Below are positions 13,100 to 25,060 of a stretch of 64,000 bases of DNA, in pieces (position 1 is the stretch's first letter; every line of letters starts with the position of its first letter). The DNA is from Hydractinia symbiolongicarpus (taxonomy: Eukaryota > Cnidaria > Hydrozoa > Anthoathecata > Hydractiniidae). Position numbers and translations under genes: made by a program. The stretch is taken from assembly GCF_029227915.1 (NCBI RefSeq), contig NC_079884.1:23498001-23562000 (forward strand). Direction: 5' to 3'. The notes beneath the pieces were generated by a model. That model was given only the letters and a program-made list of their open reading frames with translations. It did no database searches and was not told the origin of the DNA.

Positions 13100-13917
13100 T
13101 ATTATTTCATCATTTTTTAGTCATAATTTGACATAAAATGACATATGGGTTTACAGTCAAACGTTAACGGTCAACTTTCTATAACGACGACCTGCTTATA
13201 ACAACCACTCCGATTTTAGTAGTAGTGCACGACTCTAATTTTAGTAGTAGTTAACCTGCCTATAGCGACCACCTCCCTAACGCAATCAATGGCCAAAAAA
13301 ATTTTGCTCCCAAGTTGCATCACAACCTGTTTATAAAGAAACATGGAATGAGATTGCATTGTTTTTGTGTTTTATTAATTTATTGTTGGGAACTCCATAT
13401 ATTCTGCACAATGTCCAATAAAGCCAACTCAATTGCTACCAACATGCTACATAATTACTTAATATGTTTCTGATGAACCGTTGTCACATGAAAGTTTTAT
13501 CAAAACATTATTCATCTTGCACAATGCGCTATATTTAATTGTAAAAAAATATTTGCATGTCTAGCTAATATTCCACCAGAAGTTGACGAAATTAACAAAG
13601 TTAAAATAGTTTTTTTCAAAAGTTTAAGATTTAATGTTGAAAGTACTTCAATTTTTCTTATTAAATTTTTGATTGATAAGACAATATGCAACCCTTTCTT
13701 CATTATTAATAAAACATACAGCATTGACGTGTTTCTTATCACTGAAGTGGCCCTTCCCATGTTCCTACTACAAGCTTTTACAAGATATTGCAATTGTCTG
13801 ATGACACTGTGGAATACACAACGGGGTGTATCTAAGGGTGCTAGTGATCTTAACACATAAACAAAACAATGCAACATATATACATATATATACATAAAAT
13901 ACATATATATACACATA
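12785..13917. other. Intergenic or upstream DNA with repeats
   Basis: No coding exon could be supported. It holds a TTA microsatellite (13065-13105). At about 13150-13290 there is a stretch with repeated CTATAACGACGACCTGC / CTTATAACAACCACT-like phrases, resembling terminal parts of Tigger-type DNA elements. Further exons of the Death-domain gene could lie here but none was recognised. Confidence 0.4.
13065..13105. repeat. (TTA)n microsatellite
   Basis: An interrupted run of ATT/TTA triplets about 40 bp long. Confidence 0.85.
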
Positions 13918-13920
13918 AAA
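13877..13920. repeat. ATATAC-type microsatellite, left of the Penelope fragment
   Basis: Alternating CATATATACATATATATAC-like sequence directly abuts the first Penelope-like codons. Confidence 0.8.
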
Positions 13921-14280
13921 GGTATGAGAATGAAATGGAACTATCGAAACTAATATGGAGACTGAAAGATGAATCCAAATCGTACAAACTGTCATGGAGT
14001 ATCGCTGCAAGAGCATTCCCATACAAATGTGGAACACGGAGATGTGACCTTTGCTTGTCCAAAAAAACACTCATAATAAGATCTGAACCCAAGGGACTCT
14101 TGAATAAACGAACTGAGCTCTTATCGAAATGCCGACATAGAAATACTTTTATATTAGGAAACATTAAATAACTAACATATTTCTATTCCATGTGGTAACA
14201 AACAAACTAAATGTTTTAAACAACTTTCTAAAGTTATGTTTTAATTGTAACCTGATAATTGTAGAATACACATGAAACTT
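13918..14280 (+). mobile_element. 5'-truncated Penelope-like retroelement fragment
   Basis: The frame ending at 14171 carries residues typical of the C-terminus of Penelope polyproteins, just after the GIY-YIG endonuclease core. They include YENEMELSKLIWRLKD, WSIAARAFPYK, the cysteine pair RRCDLCLSKK, and LLNKRTELLSKCRHRN. Only about 80 codons remain and the reverse transcriptase is absent, so this is a short 5'-truncated copy. The AT-rich tail beyond the TAA stop is probably its 3' untranslated part. Microsatellites flank it on both sides, a common setting for these elements. Confidence 0.7.
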
Positions 14281-14382
14281 GAAGTTGTTAAAAAGTTGTA
14301 GTATTCTTACTTTTTCAACAAATATTATAAGCCTCTGTTTCTTTACATTGAGCTCTCTAGAAACCAAGGAGAACCGTTTAAC

Positions 14383-14440
14383 ATATATATACACATATAT
14401 ATACACACATATATATATACACACATACACACATATAAAA
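14383..14440. repeat. ATATAC/ACACAT microsatellite, right of the Penelope fragment
   Basis: Alternating purine-pyrimidine TATATATACACATATATATA-like repeat, similar to the repeat at 13877-13920. Confidence 0.85.
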
Positions 14441-14449
14441 CGTAAAAAT

Positions 14450-15985
14450 TACCTGGTTTAAAGATGCAAAGATTTCTGTATTGCATCACTTGTGATACAA
14501 TACTGACTTGATTTTATTTTTAACAATCATGATGATGTAATCAGTTTTCCCATGCCATTTTCTAAAAAGAAACAGCTGAAAAAGTAAGTAAAAAATGCAG
14601 ACTCAGGGAAATGCTTACCCTCCTCAAATGAAAAATAAGGAAATATAATCAACCTTTCTGGGCCTTATTGTGAAGTGATTTTATACTTAACCATTTGGCT
14701 GTCCAGGAATCAGTGAAGCCATATTTTAGCTTTGGCCAATTTTAAACCATTTGGGGCTACAAGACTCATGTGCTGCACTTTGGTGAAGTTTGGAGCCACT
14801 TCCTTTAAAACATGATTTATAATAGAGGAGGTAAATGACGCAATTAGCAACCTTGATGAGAATCAAGTTTCAGATATTTCTTTCAGTAAAGACAGCAATT
14901 TAGATAAAGAAATCACCCCAAATGTGATTTGAAAGAAATAATTTAATATTGATTATTAACATTACTTGCATCTGATACTGAGTTTGAGTCAAGTTTTGAT
15001 AGCTTCAAAGATGAATTTTACACCACAAATTACTAAAGTATTAGCTAGCTACCTAATGAAGGTTATTCTGTTTTGCTAAGGAATCTGGTCTGCACATTTT
15101 TATGTAAAATTTCAATATTACAGAGCTATATATGCAATGTAAACCAAAGGTAGGAGTGAAACTACTTTTTAACAAACTGGCACTAAATTCAGCATATTAA
15201 CCAAGCTACGGGTTATTTTATATTGGAGTAAATTTGAATATATATGATATATTTACAAATATACACTTTGAATATTAAAATTAATGGTCTGGGTAGTTCT
15301 CAGACCACTATCCGAATTTGGGTACCATGTTTTTAATTAACTCTGGCTGTAATTGGGTTATGCTGTTGTCAGTGGGCGAACCCAATCTAGGCTACTATGT
15401 TTTATCCTATATTTGCCTGATAATATTGGCTATCATAACCATATGATAGCCCCCAACATTTATAGCCTAAAGCCTAAAAACAGATCGAAACAAAAATCGG
15501 ATTAGGAAAAGATATTTTTCAACAGTTTTTGAGGAGGTAATTAAGTGGCCACCTTTCTGTATTCAAAATTGCCTCTTATCTGAAAATCAAACCATTATTT
15601 GTTTGGATTTACCTTTTTTTTTTCTTCGGAAAATTCAAATTTTATAGAATTATGATTTTTAGTGGTAAATTGGAATTTCTTGGCCATGGAGATATTTTTT
15701 ATATTCATAAAGTACCTGCAGAATGAGCGGGCCATTTCGGCCAAACTTCGGATCCCCTTTCAAATATTTATGATCTCCTTCTCAGAGCTAAAAACTAACC
15801 TTTGACTTTTTATTTCTAGAAATTAACTATCTCCTACTCAGAAAACACGCTGTTTTGATACACTTCAAATTTCCCAGAAATCCCGTGCTTTTGCTTTATC
15901 AACATGGTAGCAATGATGCTGTGGTTTTGTTCTGACATGTATTTACTGTATTTATTAGGTATTGGTTGCTTTCTTCCAATAATGT
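14450..15985. other. No supported gene
   Basis: AT-rich sequence with short interrupted frames only; no recognisable repeat ends or domains were seen. Confidence 0.45.
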
Positions 15986-15987
15986 TT

Positions 15988-16072
15988 GTACCTTGTTGTT
16001 GTACCTTATACCTTGTTGCTGTACCTTATACATTGTTGTTGTACCTTATACCTTGTTGTTGTACCATGTTGT
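15988..16072. repeat. Minisatellite of about 20 bp, four units
   Basis: The phrase ACCTTATACCTTGTTGTTGT recurs about four times with small changes (TTGCTGT, ATACATTG). Short ORFs across it are repeat artefacts. Confidence 0.85.
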
Positions 16073-16320
16073 AGTGGTTCCAGTAACATCTGTAGAGCTT
16101 TTATTACAAAAAAGGAAGTATTTTTTCTCAGGCTGGCTTCAGTGGTGAAGTCCCCCCTTCTGACTGATTTGGCATACATAAACATGCTTTTTATTTAGTT
16201 CAGATCTTTTATTGAGAGATAAGGGATTAATCTTAAGTATGCTTAGCTACTTTGCTTTTTTACTTATATGATATGCTATATTGTTATATATTTTATTTTT
16301 ATTTCTTTAAGGTACTAAAT

Positions 16321-17684
16321 ATGAATATGAATTTCATAACAGTGCAACACAACAACAGAGAAGTGAAACTTCCTAGTGAAAGTTTAGATATTCAAGAGCT
16401 TGCAAGATTGTTTAATACAAAAATAGACGGAATGCACATCAAGTATAAAATACTTGGTAGTTGGGAGAATGTATGGCCGATTAATGGCTCTTTTGATGTG
16501 CGGGATCAGTGGATTTTGCTTTATTGATTGCTCTGGATCATCTTCAACATGAAATGCCTGGTCCCTCTTCCTCACAGGCACATGTAACTCCAACGTACCA
16601 TCCTTTGTTCCGGAGAGGAAATAATGCAGTTGGCTCTCGAGCAATCACAAGCTGTAGTAAAAGATAAGAATCGGGTGTACCCTTACCACTCAAGAAACGA
16701 AAAGTTGAAAGTTGCTTTAAGACAATATGTGTAAGCAAGATAGATGATTCTGGTAACCCAATTACTGTGTTTGAGATTCCCATAGACCTGACCAAACTGG
16801 ATAATCGATATGGGGACTTCACCACTATTCATATCCAAAATGAGGTGGCGTATCAGTGTGGTGGCACCAGCTTCATACTCACTAATGAAAAAGGGAACCC
16901 TATAAGGGGTATGCCAAATACCCGAGGTATGTAAAATTCTTTGATTATATATTATTTTATTCAGGTTATTTGTTTTTGTATAGTTATGATAAATTATAAA
17001 TATACAAAAATTCTTGTGACAAACATTTATATCCTTTCTTTCATAAAATTAAGCAAGCAATAAACACTATAATTATATTTGTTACTAGGCAAAGACAACT
17101 GGAACAATAAGGCTACTGTTAGAGCTATTGCAACATCTATATATACCACATGGAGACCATCCATGTGGAATTTAATAAAAAAAGACTATAGCCATGTGGA
17201 CAGCATAACCAACATTGATGATGATGACGACGACGATTTTCTTATCAGTGCATTCCCTTTAATTTCCGAAGTGAAACATGTTAATGAAGATACGAGTCAA
17301 CCGTCACCATCCACTGAACCTTTAATATCAACTGAACCTTCTACCTCCTCATTAACATATGTCTCAAACACGGAATTAAAGAGTTTGATTGTTGATTTGC
17401 AAGAAAAAGTAGCAGCTGGTAAGGAAAATGTGCCACCACATACACAAGAAGTTTTGAAAAAAATTGGGGACAGCTTATGATGTATAATTTGCATGGAAAT
17501 CTGTAATTGTGATAATCTGTTTTTCTGTATTCATTGTGGAAGGATGGTTGGGTGTTTTACTTGTTGTGTTGGACTGGACAAGTGTCCAACTTGTCGAGAA
17601 GAGTTTGTAAAATGTGAAACTTGTACTAGAAAAGTAGCTTTTAAAATTCCTGGACTAGACGCATTATTAAAACAAGGACAATGA
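16321..17684 (+). pseudogene. RING-finger-like protein of a candidate two-gene mobile element (decayed)
   Basis: Starts at ATG 16321, just after a possible acceptor (TTTCTTTAAG). The N-terminal part reads MNMNFITVQHNNREVKLPSE, then a WPINGSFDV motif. The frame then shifts (about 16520) and meets a TAA near 16668 before continuing as KKRKVESC and FEIPIDLTKLDNRYGDF. A donor (GTATGT, 16926) and acceptor (TTACTAG, 17089) bound a short intron. The next exon contains a poly-Asp run and a Ser/Thr-rich linker. After an in-frame TGA at 17478-17480 it ends in a cysteine-rich RING-like module: CIICME, CNC, CIHCGR, CFTCC, CPTCREEF. It converges on an integrase pseudogene (18160-19220). The RING match suggests a ubiquitin-ligase-like role in the intact family; this copy is broken. 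Confidence 0.55.
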
Positions 17685-18159
17685 AATAGCATTGACATTA
17701 CATTGATGTACATATATGAAATATTTTGTTCTTAAGAGATATGGACCAAATAAATTGCCTTATATGTAATTTGTTTTTCACTTAAAAAGATGGTAGCTTG
17801 TCAAATTATTTTTTCATATGATGTACAGAACAATTTTGTTTCAAAATTCCAAAGAATGCAAGGACAACTTTGTCTCCTCTACAACAATAAGTTCGATGTG
17901 CATATATTTTATACAACATATTATATTTTGTTCATATTTTAGCTAAGAAAAGTGCTGGACACATTTTGTTCACAAATCACATTTTGTTTTTCGTTTCTCC
18001 TTTTTCATTGTAATGTAGTGGTCAAATGATAGAACAAATCTACTGCTTCTTTTAACAAATCAACGTTACCATGTACAATATGTGAAAAAATTTCTTGTCC
18101 TACAGGTTGATTGGTACTAAACAAAACTTTTCTAGATTCGTTTGCATGATTGATCGCAG

Positions 18160-19220
18160 CTAGGGGATCATCCCTTCATACATTTTGACAGCTTCTTCTG
18201 TAGTTGGTATTAGCCCTTCGTCTAGTGCTTTTGTACGTTTTGTTACACATTTTATTTTATTTTTTTCACATTTTTTTATTTTTTGTTACACATATTTTCA
18301 ATAGGTACGCACCCATTGGAACCAGGAACTCTATGAAAGTTCCAAGATTGAGACAAATGATTAGCTGCATCAGATACTACCATATTACAGATCCAGGAAA
18401 CGCAAAATTTTAGTACTGGATGGCTCATGTCGTAATCATTTTCCTCTATTATTTTTGCAAATGCACGTTTAATAGGATAATTGACTCATGAATTCAATTC
18501 AGGCCAAAATCGTTCTATAACGTAGTTGTCGGTAAATGCTGTTTGTTTCCACGGGATTCGCACTTGACTTCTACAATGTTTTTTCAGTAGATCCTGAATA
18601 AATATACACAATGAAAATTCCTGACCAAGGTCTATATGTAACTGATCCCATAATCCATACTTTATTAAAGCGGGTCTGTAAACTTGTTTATATATGAGAA
18701 TGGGATTTTTCACTGGCATTGATGAAAAACCAACAAGCATTCTTGAGCACCCATCTATCAAACCAACATGTGTGCAACCAAAATCCTGGGCAATCTTCTC
18801 GTTTTGGTCCATGTGGACTTTATAACCGAAGTAAGGAGCGTAATAAGGGATCGGATTAGTTCTTTCCAAAATGTCACGTGTTCTAGCTTCGAATGTCCTT
18901 CGTAACGAATCAGATATCCACCGTTGAGATACAGCACCCCATGTTACTCCTAACATAGCGCGAATGCTTCCCTGTATCATAGATCTTCCATAACAGTGTC
19001 CATAAAGGTCAATCATTCTAGTGACTTCATTGTCCAGCTCATTAGAAGTTAATCTTGTTAGGTTGTTCTTTTTGCAAAAGCGACGAACACTACATTCACT
19101 GAAACCTCTGTGCTCAGGAAAACAACTATAATAATATTCTGAAATACTTTTGTGACTCATTCCCCTCCTGACCATGTTTTGTACCTCTTCTCGGTCAACT
19201 AGACCTTCCATAGCCGCCAT
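18160..19220 (-). pseudogene. rve-type integrase-core transposase of the same candidate element
   Basis: The start is taken at 19220 (AAAATGGCGGCTATGG context). A helix-turn-helix-like N-terminus (SHKSISEYYY, SECSVRRFCKKNNL) precedes GVTWGAVSQRWI and an RNase H-fold integrase core. Candidate catalytic acids are in YKVHMDQNE, HVGLIDGCSRMLVGF and LWDQLHIDLGQEF, with a later TDNYVIERFWPELNS. A TGA at 18486-18488 stops the 244-codon frame. The same frame continues immediately with VNYPIKRAF, HPVLKFCVSWICN and WNFHRVPG, which look like the family's C-terminus, so TGA probably replaced an arginine codon. Beyond 18276 there is a frame change and then TKALDEGLIPTTEEAV. The family resembles integrase-core genes common in fish and cnidarian genomes. 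No TIR was found. Confidence 0.65.
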
Positions 19221-19346
19221 TTTTAATAAGAATTTAAAAACTGCATAAATAAAGAAACGAAAAATTTGATTAGCTAATATCCGAATAAAATTGAGCGAAA
19301 GACAAATCCTAGATTTGAGTAAGACAATAAAAAGAAAACGAGAAGT

Positions 19347-19475
19347 CGATCTGTGATCTGATAAACTAGATCTAAGAAACTGAGATGCTAATCTGAGAAG
19401 CTGAAAACAGATCTGAGAAGCTGAAAACAAATCTGAAAGGCTGAGAGAAAATCTGAGAAGCTGAAAAGTCAAGCT
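19347..19475. repeat. Tandem repeat of about 19 bp (ATCTGAGAAGCTGAAAAC)
   Basis: Five to six imperfect units of GATCTGAGAAGCTGAAAAC lie about 130-250 bp upstream (on the minus strand) of the integrase start. They could be subterminal or promoter repeats of the element. Confidence 0.75.
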
Positions 19476-19559
19476 GATATTTAATTGGCCGTAATGGTAC
19501 CGCCATCCCGCAGATAGGGTATTTATATGTGAGTCAGTATATTTGTACATAGGATTAAA

Positions 19560-22500
19560 AAACTTCGTTGTGGTAAAATCTTACTTGTAAAGCTGGATTG
19601 AGCAGGCGAAGAGTAAGAATTACTTGCTTCCTGGGATAAGTTTTGTTTCGCTTTTCCAATTGGAAATTCCCGCTCGTTGAAGAATTTCCCGTCGACCACC
19701 TGAACTATCGAGAACACAAAGATAATCGAGATCTACAACGTGCATCAGCTTTTTTTTCATTCGAGAAATTTCTCTTCCCTTCACAGTACTTTCGTTTTCA
19801 GCTAAACACATTATATTGTATAGAAAATGTCTGGAAATCTAGTACTAAACGAGGTAAACTTTTCTCCGTGTTTATTTAAATCTTTGTTATTTTATTTCCA
19901 GGTCAAAGTTAGCCAAGTGGAACTAGCTAAAATTTTACTTCTAGTGAATTTTACACAGACAGGCCCATTCAAATAACTTTTTTTTGTATGTCGGTAGCGT
20001 TTTTGCTAGCCAAAAAGTTAGGTCTTTAATGATGCTAAGGTCAAAGGAAATTACATCTGAGTTTTTTATTGAAGAGAACTTTCGGCGAGATGTAATTGTT
20101 TTGATTTATTTTATTTCGAGAACAATGGGCATGCAGGCACTTTTGTGTAGGTAAAAAAAGCCGGACTCGCACAGGGAAAATGACTGTTAGACCTTTTTGA
20201 ATGTTTACATTTTTCGTAGTAAGCCTTTTTTGCTTTAGCATTTGTGTGACAGACCAAAAAGATGCAGGTGCTATGAGTGAGGTCCTTTTTAGTCTGTTTC
20301 TTTCCTTAAAGGTATCGTTAAGACTTTATATAAATATATGTCAATCAGAAGTTATCATCTACACATAAGATTAGTTTAAAGACTCAGCAATGTATCTTAG
20401 AAAGAAATGGGCTGAAAAAGTCCTTTCTTCATCTTTTTGCCTGTAACGTAGTTGCTAGAACCAAACAGGCACACTGGAAAGTGTGAACATTGAAAAAGGT
20501 CTGTGAATATTAAAATTATTCAGGTAAGCGTAAATTCCAAGAGGAACTAAATTTTAACTAATTCTAACTCTTCTTAAAAAATTTTAAGCTAATATTCCTT
20601 TCTTTGTATGGATTTCTTTGATTACTGTGGTCTGTTGTGTATATTTTCTACCTACCGAAATGCTAGTGCATGTGCAAAAAACGCAACCTTCAGCTTTTGT
20701 AAACATTTGCACTGACTGCACGAACACAAGGTTCTTGGTAAGATAAGAAATCAGATAAGGAAAGGTAATTGCCCCAGAGTTCGATAATTGTAGAAGCAGA
20801 CTTTGTCATATAAGGCGTGCCATTGCACGCACACGCCTGGTTTAATTTAGACGTGCAAAATATCACACTTCTAAAGTGTTCATTTTTATTGTAGACGTGC
20901 AAAAGAAAGCACACCTGAAATGTTCTGAGTTAAATATTTTTTTAAATATTTTCGTAAATGATTAAATTTTTCTGTTCGTGAACTTTACAAACAAAAAGAT
21001 TTAGATTAAAAAAGTTTTTTAAGATCGCATTTTAATAGTTTATAAACGAAAAGCAGCTATAGAAATGCTTTTTTAGATCGCATTTTAAAAGTTTAGAAAC
21101 GAAAAGCAACGTTTAAAATGTTTTTTTAGATTATTGCCAGCTTAAAAATTTTACTACATGAAAATATTGCCGACATAAATTAGTTAAAATGTATATCTAA
21201 CTTCGGCAGTTTTATTGCTGACGTAAAAAAATTCTAATTTTAAGGGCTGTGTATTATCAGTTTTTATGAAAAAAATAACTTTTAACTTTAAGAAACTGTG
21301 ATGTAATTTTTCAGCTTATATATTACACGGTGTCTACACATTTAAAAGATTAGAGGATTTACTCATATATTAGTAATTTTTGACTTCGCAGAGTCATTTG
21401 CACTTATTCGCTGAAAACTCTTGAACTTGCCTGAATTATTCCTGAACTCGCCTGAATTATTCAACGATATGCAAAACAGCACTTTCAATAACAGTGAGCT
21501 GGCCACAAAAAACATCCTTCAAGGTAATAGAAAATTGTTGATTTTATTAACTATATAGTTATTAAAAGCTCTTTTAAAACCTCCATATGGATGTCTGTTA
21601 TTATGTTTTTTGTGAAAGTTATGTACAGGACTTTTAGGTACAAGGCTCGATGTCCTAGTGTTAAACACTGTTAATTGAACACTCCTGTCAGTTGGAAAGG
21701 GATGTTAAGCGTACGTAATTCTTGCTTATAGACAAAGTTCATTTAATTAGAAATATAATTAATACAAGTGACATTAATGTGTACGGATATGGGATGTACC
21801 CTTGTGTTTACAAGGTTTTAAGATGCATAAAAATACAAGGTACACGCTTATGCACCTGCACAACCTAAGAGATACCAAAAAAAGATATGTACCAAAATTT
21901 TGAATTTTTAAAACCCTGATCAACGAGCAAGCAAGTTAAAAATAAGAACATCATTTGACCCCTTTATTCTGTTAGTCCCTATCATTCCTTTTTCTTTTTT
22001 ATTACTCTATAAAGTATTTATTGTTGGCTAGGTTGGTTTTTTTCTGTTTAAGCCTGTTGCCAATATTGGTTTGTTGGTGCATTCTTTTTGTTTGATGTAG
22101 TGGATTTTAGGTTTTTTTTGTAGGTTTTTGCTCTGTCATTTGTATGCTAAGATATTGACCTACCTACCGCTCTTATCCTAGCATTAAAGGAACATTGAAT
22201 TTTGTGTGGAAAATACCCACACACTCATTATACCTGCCTTGTCAGCTTGAAAAAGGCACAAAAAGTACAGGTCATTTTAGAGCAAGTTAGTTGTTTTGTA
22301 AAGACTAAAAGATTTCTCTGCATCCTTTCAAAAATTAAAAAATATGGTTGGTTGTATATGTATGTTGGTTTTGGTTGTATAGTAGAGCAACAGTAAACAC
22401 AACATTACTTCATGTATCAAAAAGAATTGTGTGGGTCAAACATATCTTTTCTTGTGACAGCAGTGTTTATTAGTAGCATGTCATTGCATCCTGTACCTTG

Positions 22501-23585
22501 AAGGTTATTTTTTTTAAGTGGCCAAGTCAATAAAGTTAAAGCCTTTTTTGCATTTTGGGAATAATTTGGGCTCTGGACTTGCTGTCATATAATGGGTGTT
22601 GTCAGTAAGGTATATGTGCCTAAAGTCCACTTATCGCAATTTGAAAATAAAACAAGTTAATTTTGTTTCATGTATTTTTTAAGCTGGATTCACATGTGTG
22701 AAAACAGCTCTGCATTTAAACTTTATAATTTACTGAACAAGAATCGATTCATTTTTACGTTGAGCTAAAGTGATTTTAAGGTTAGATTTAAAAATGCAGA
22801 AAAAGGCTGTCTTATTTACAAGGTGTATGATGTTTCTTTCTTCTTATTTTGGCTGTATACATAGTTAGCCGATGGATCAGAAGTCCTATTTTTAAAATAA
22901 TCCCCCTATTATCAGGAACCCCACCCTTCTTACTTTGAGAGTAACCCTCCTATTATTTCGAGATCAAGTTATCTTACTGTCAGGGCTATATGTAACCCAA
23001 ACACCCTATAAATTTAAACTAATATTTAACGACATCAGAAAGCATTTTTTTGTTGTTTTTTAAAAGATATGAAAAATAATCAATTACCAAAAAAAAATGT
23101 TAAATAGTTACAAATTGATTGTGAGTAAAAGTTCTAACAAATTTAAATGTTTTTAGCTATGTGGCTCTTGTGTTTTTGACAGAGAAAATAGACAATTTTC
23201 TCTTCATTATAGGTCTTAAGTTTGTGCCAACCCCTAGCTCTGTTTATGTTGGTTTTAGGCCTTCACAGTGAAATGCTAACAGAGGTAAAAGGGCAGATAT
23301 TACAACCAGTCTGACTACAATTTACCCGAAATACTAAAGGTTGAAATTTTACGAAAGATTCCAAGTAGTGCCAAGTCCAAGTTTTTTTGGGGTTTTTCTT
23401 AGGCATTTCCCAAAAAGAAAGTTTAGCTCGTTAGTTTAAGAAATGTGTAAATATCTTTAAAATTAAACTTAAGTTGTATGGAGTGACCCAAATATAAACG
23501 GCATGTCTGTTTTATGTTGTCCAAGATATTTAAGTTGATTTAATTATGTGATGAAATTAAATCGTGTATTTTAATTTTGGTTTAG
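19560..23585. other. Long AT-rich interval with no firm gene
   Basis: No domain-bearing ORF was seen. A short ATG-started exon-like stretch at 21464-21516 ends in a GTAATA donor, but it is in the wrong phase to join the CacyBP exon at 23586. A near-duplicated pair, AGATCGCATTTTAATAGTTT and AGATCGCATTTTAAAAGTTT, lies near 21025 and 21080. The interval probably holds the CacyBP promoter and first intron. Confidence 0.4.
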
Positions 23586-25025
23586 TTGCAAAGCGACTTA
23601 AAAGAACTTGAATCGATACTAACGTCTGTAGTAAGAAGCAATGTGAGAGGTATTATAGCCAATGAAATAACATTGCTGCGTGGAAAAATCGAGCTGTTGG
23701 AACAGGAAGAAGAAAAACTGAATAAAACTTCCAAAAGTGATGAAGACAGTGAAAAAATTACTTCAAAGCCAACATTATACACAGCTAAAATTTCAACATA
23801 TGGTTAGTTATGTAAATTTACACATTTTTTGTGGTATTATGGTGGCTATATTATAATACTCGCTCCCTATCTGCGAGTCAATTTAAACAGCAGGAGTTTT
23901 TCAATCGAAATCATAGTAATAACCCCTGTCCAAGTTTTTATTACTTCAAGCTTTTTTCTTTTCTTTTTTGATTCTCAAAATTAAATTACTTAGTATATAT
24001 ATTCAAAATTAAAAGAGGATGTACTTGGTAGAATTGGTATTAATGCAATGATTGTTTTTCTTAATTTCCAGCTGTATTTGATTGAATATATAATGTTGTT
24101 TTCCAGGATGGGATGAAAGCTCCAAATTTGTTAAATTGTATGTTTCTCTAAAAGACATCGACAAACTTACGGCCGAACAAATCGCATGTGAATTCTCAGA
24201 TTCTTCATTTAAATTCACTGCACATAACCACGCTGGTAAAAACCACATGTTGCAAATTCTCAGATTAGCACATAAAATTAAACCAGAGGATTCTTGGTGC
24301 AAGGTAAGTGAAGTTTAAAAAGTTGATGCAGCCTTAGAAGTCAAGCCTTTGATTGTGACTTCCATAAAAACAAAATCGTGAGAGAATTGATATAAGGTTA
24401 TAGTCGTAAGAAAAAATACCAAAATTTAAACAGTAGAGAAGACTTACTTTAGTTTCTGGCTCAATTTGAGTAAAAAATTGTACAAGGTGTAAAAATATAA
24501 AATATTTAACTATTTCGCTTGAATTGGAAGAAAAATCAATATTTTGGTCTTCATTTTTCAGCAGGCTTTTTTGTTTACTGTGCAAAATTTTGGCAACATC
24601 AAAACCTTTTTTATTTGTGGACCTATTTTGCCTAAAAACGGTATTTGGTGGCAAAAATAAAATTTAGTCTGAATTTTAGGATACACACATTTGTCAAACT
24701 AAATTTTTCTAATTGATTTTTTTGTATTTTCCCTGCAGTCAACAGTCAAAAAACCCTAATTCTCTCTAAAACAGTTCTGTTGATAATGTGTGGGAACCCT
24801 AGATCTTTTATCTTGCTAGTATAGCTAGCCTTTTTGTTGTTATTCAGACCTGGCTGACATTTTTAATGCATTTAATTTAATAATAGTGTCTTTGTTGCGT
24901 GCCTATAATCTTGTATAGCTAGCTACTGTTATTGTTTTTTACAAAATGGATCATGTATCGCCTGCTTAGAATGGTGCTTTACTATATGTGTGACAAACAT
25001 GCCGAAATATTTTAAATAAACTATT

Positions 25026-25060
<35 letters not shown>

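Noticed and set aside
13512-14164. Several overlapping minus-strand ORFs of 88-134 codons
   Set aside because: They read through microsatellites and the reverse strand of the Penelope fragment; low-complexity Tyr/Ile/Cys peptides only.
15300-20000. Terminal inverted repeats for the RING/integrase element
   Set aside because: Scanning the flanks by eye gave no convincing matching ends, so element borders are not called.
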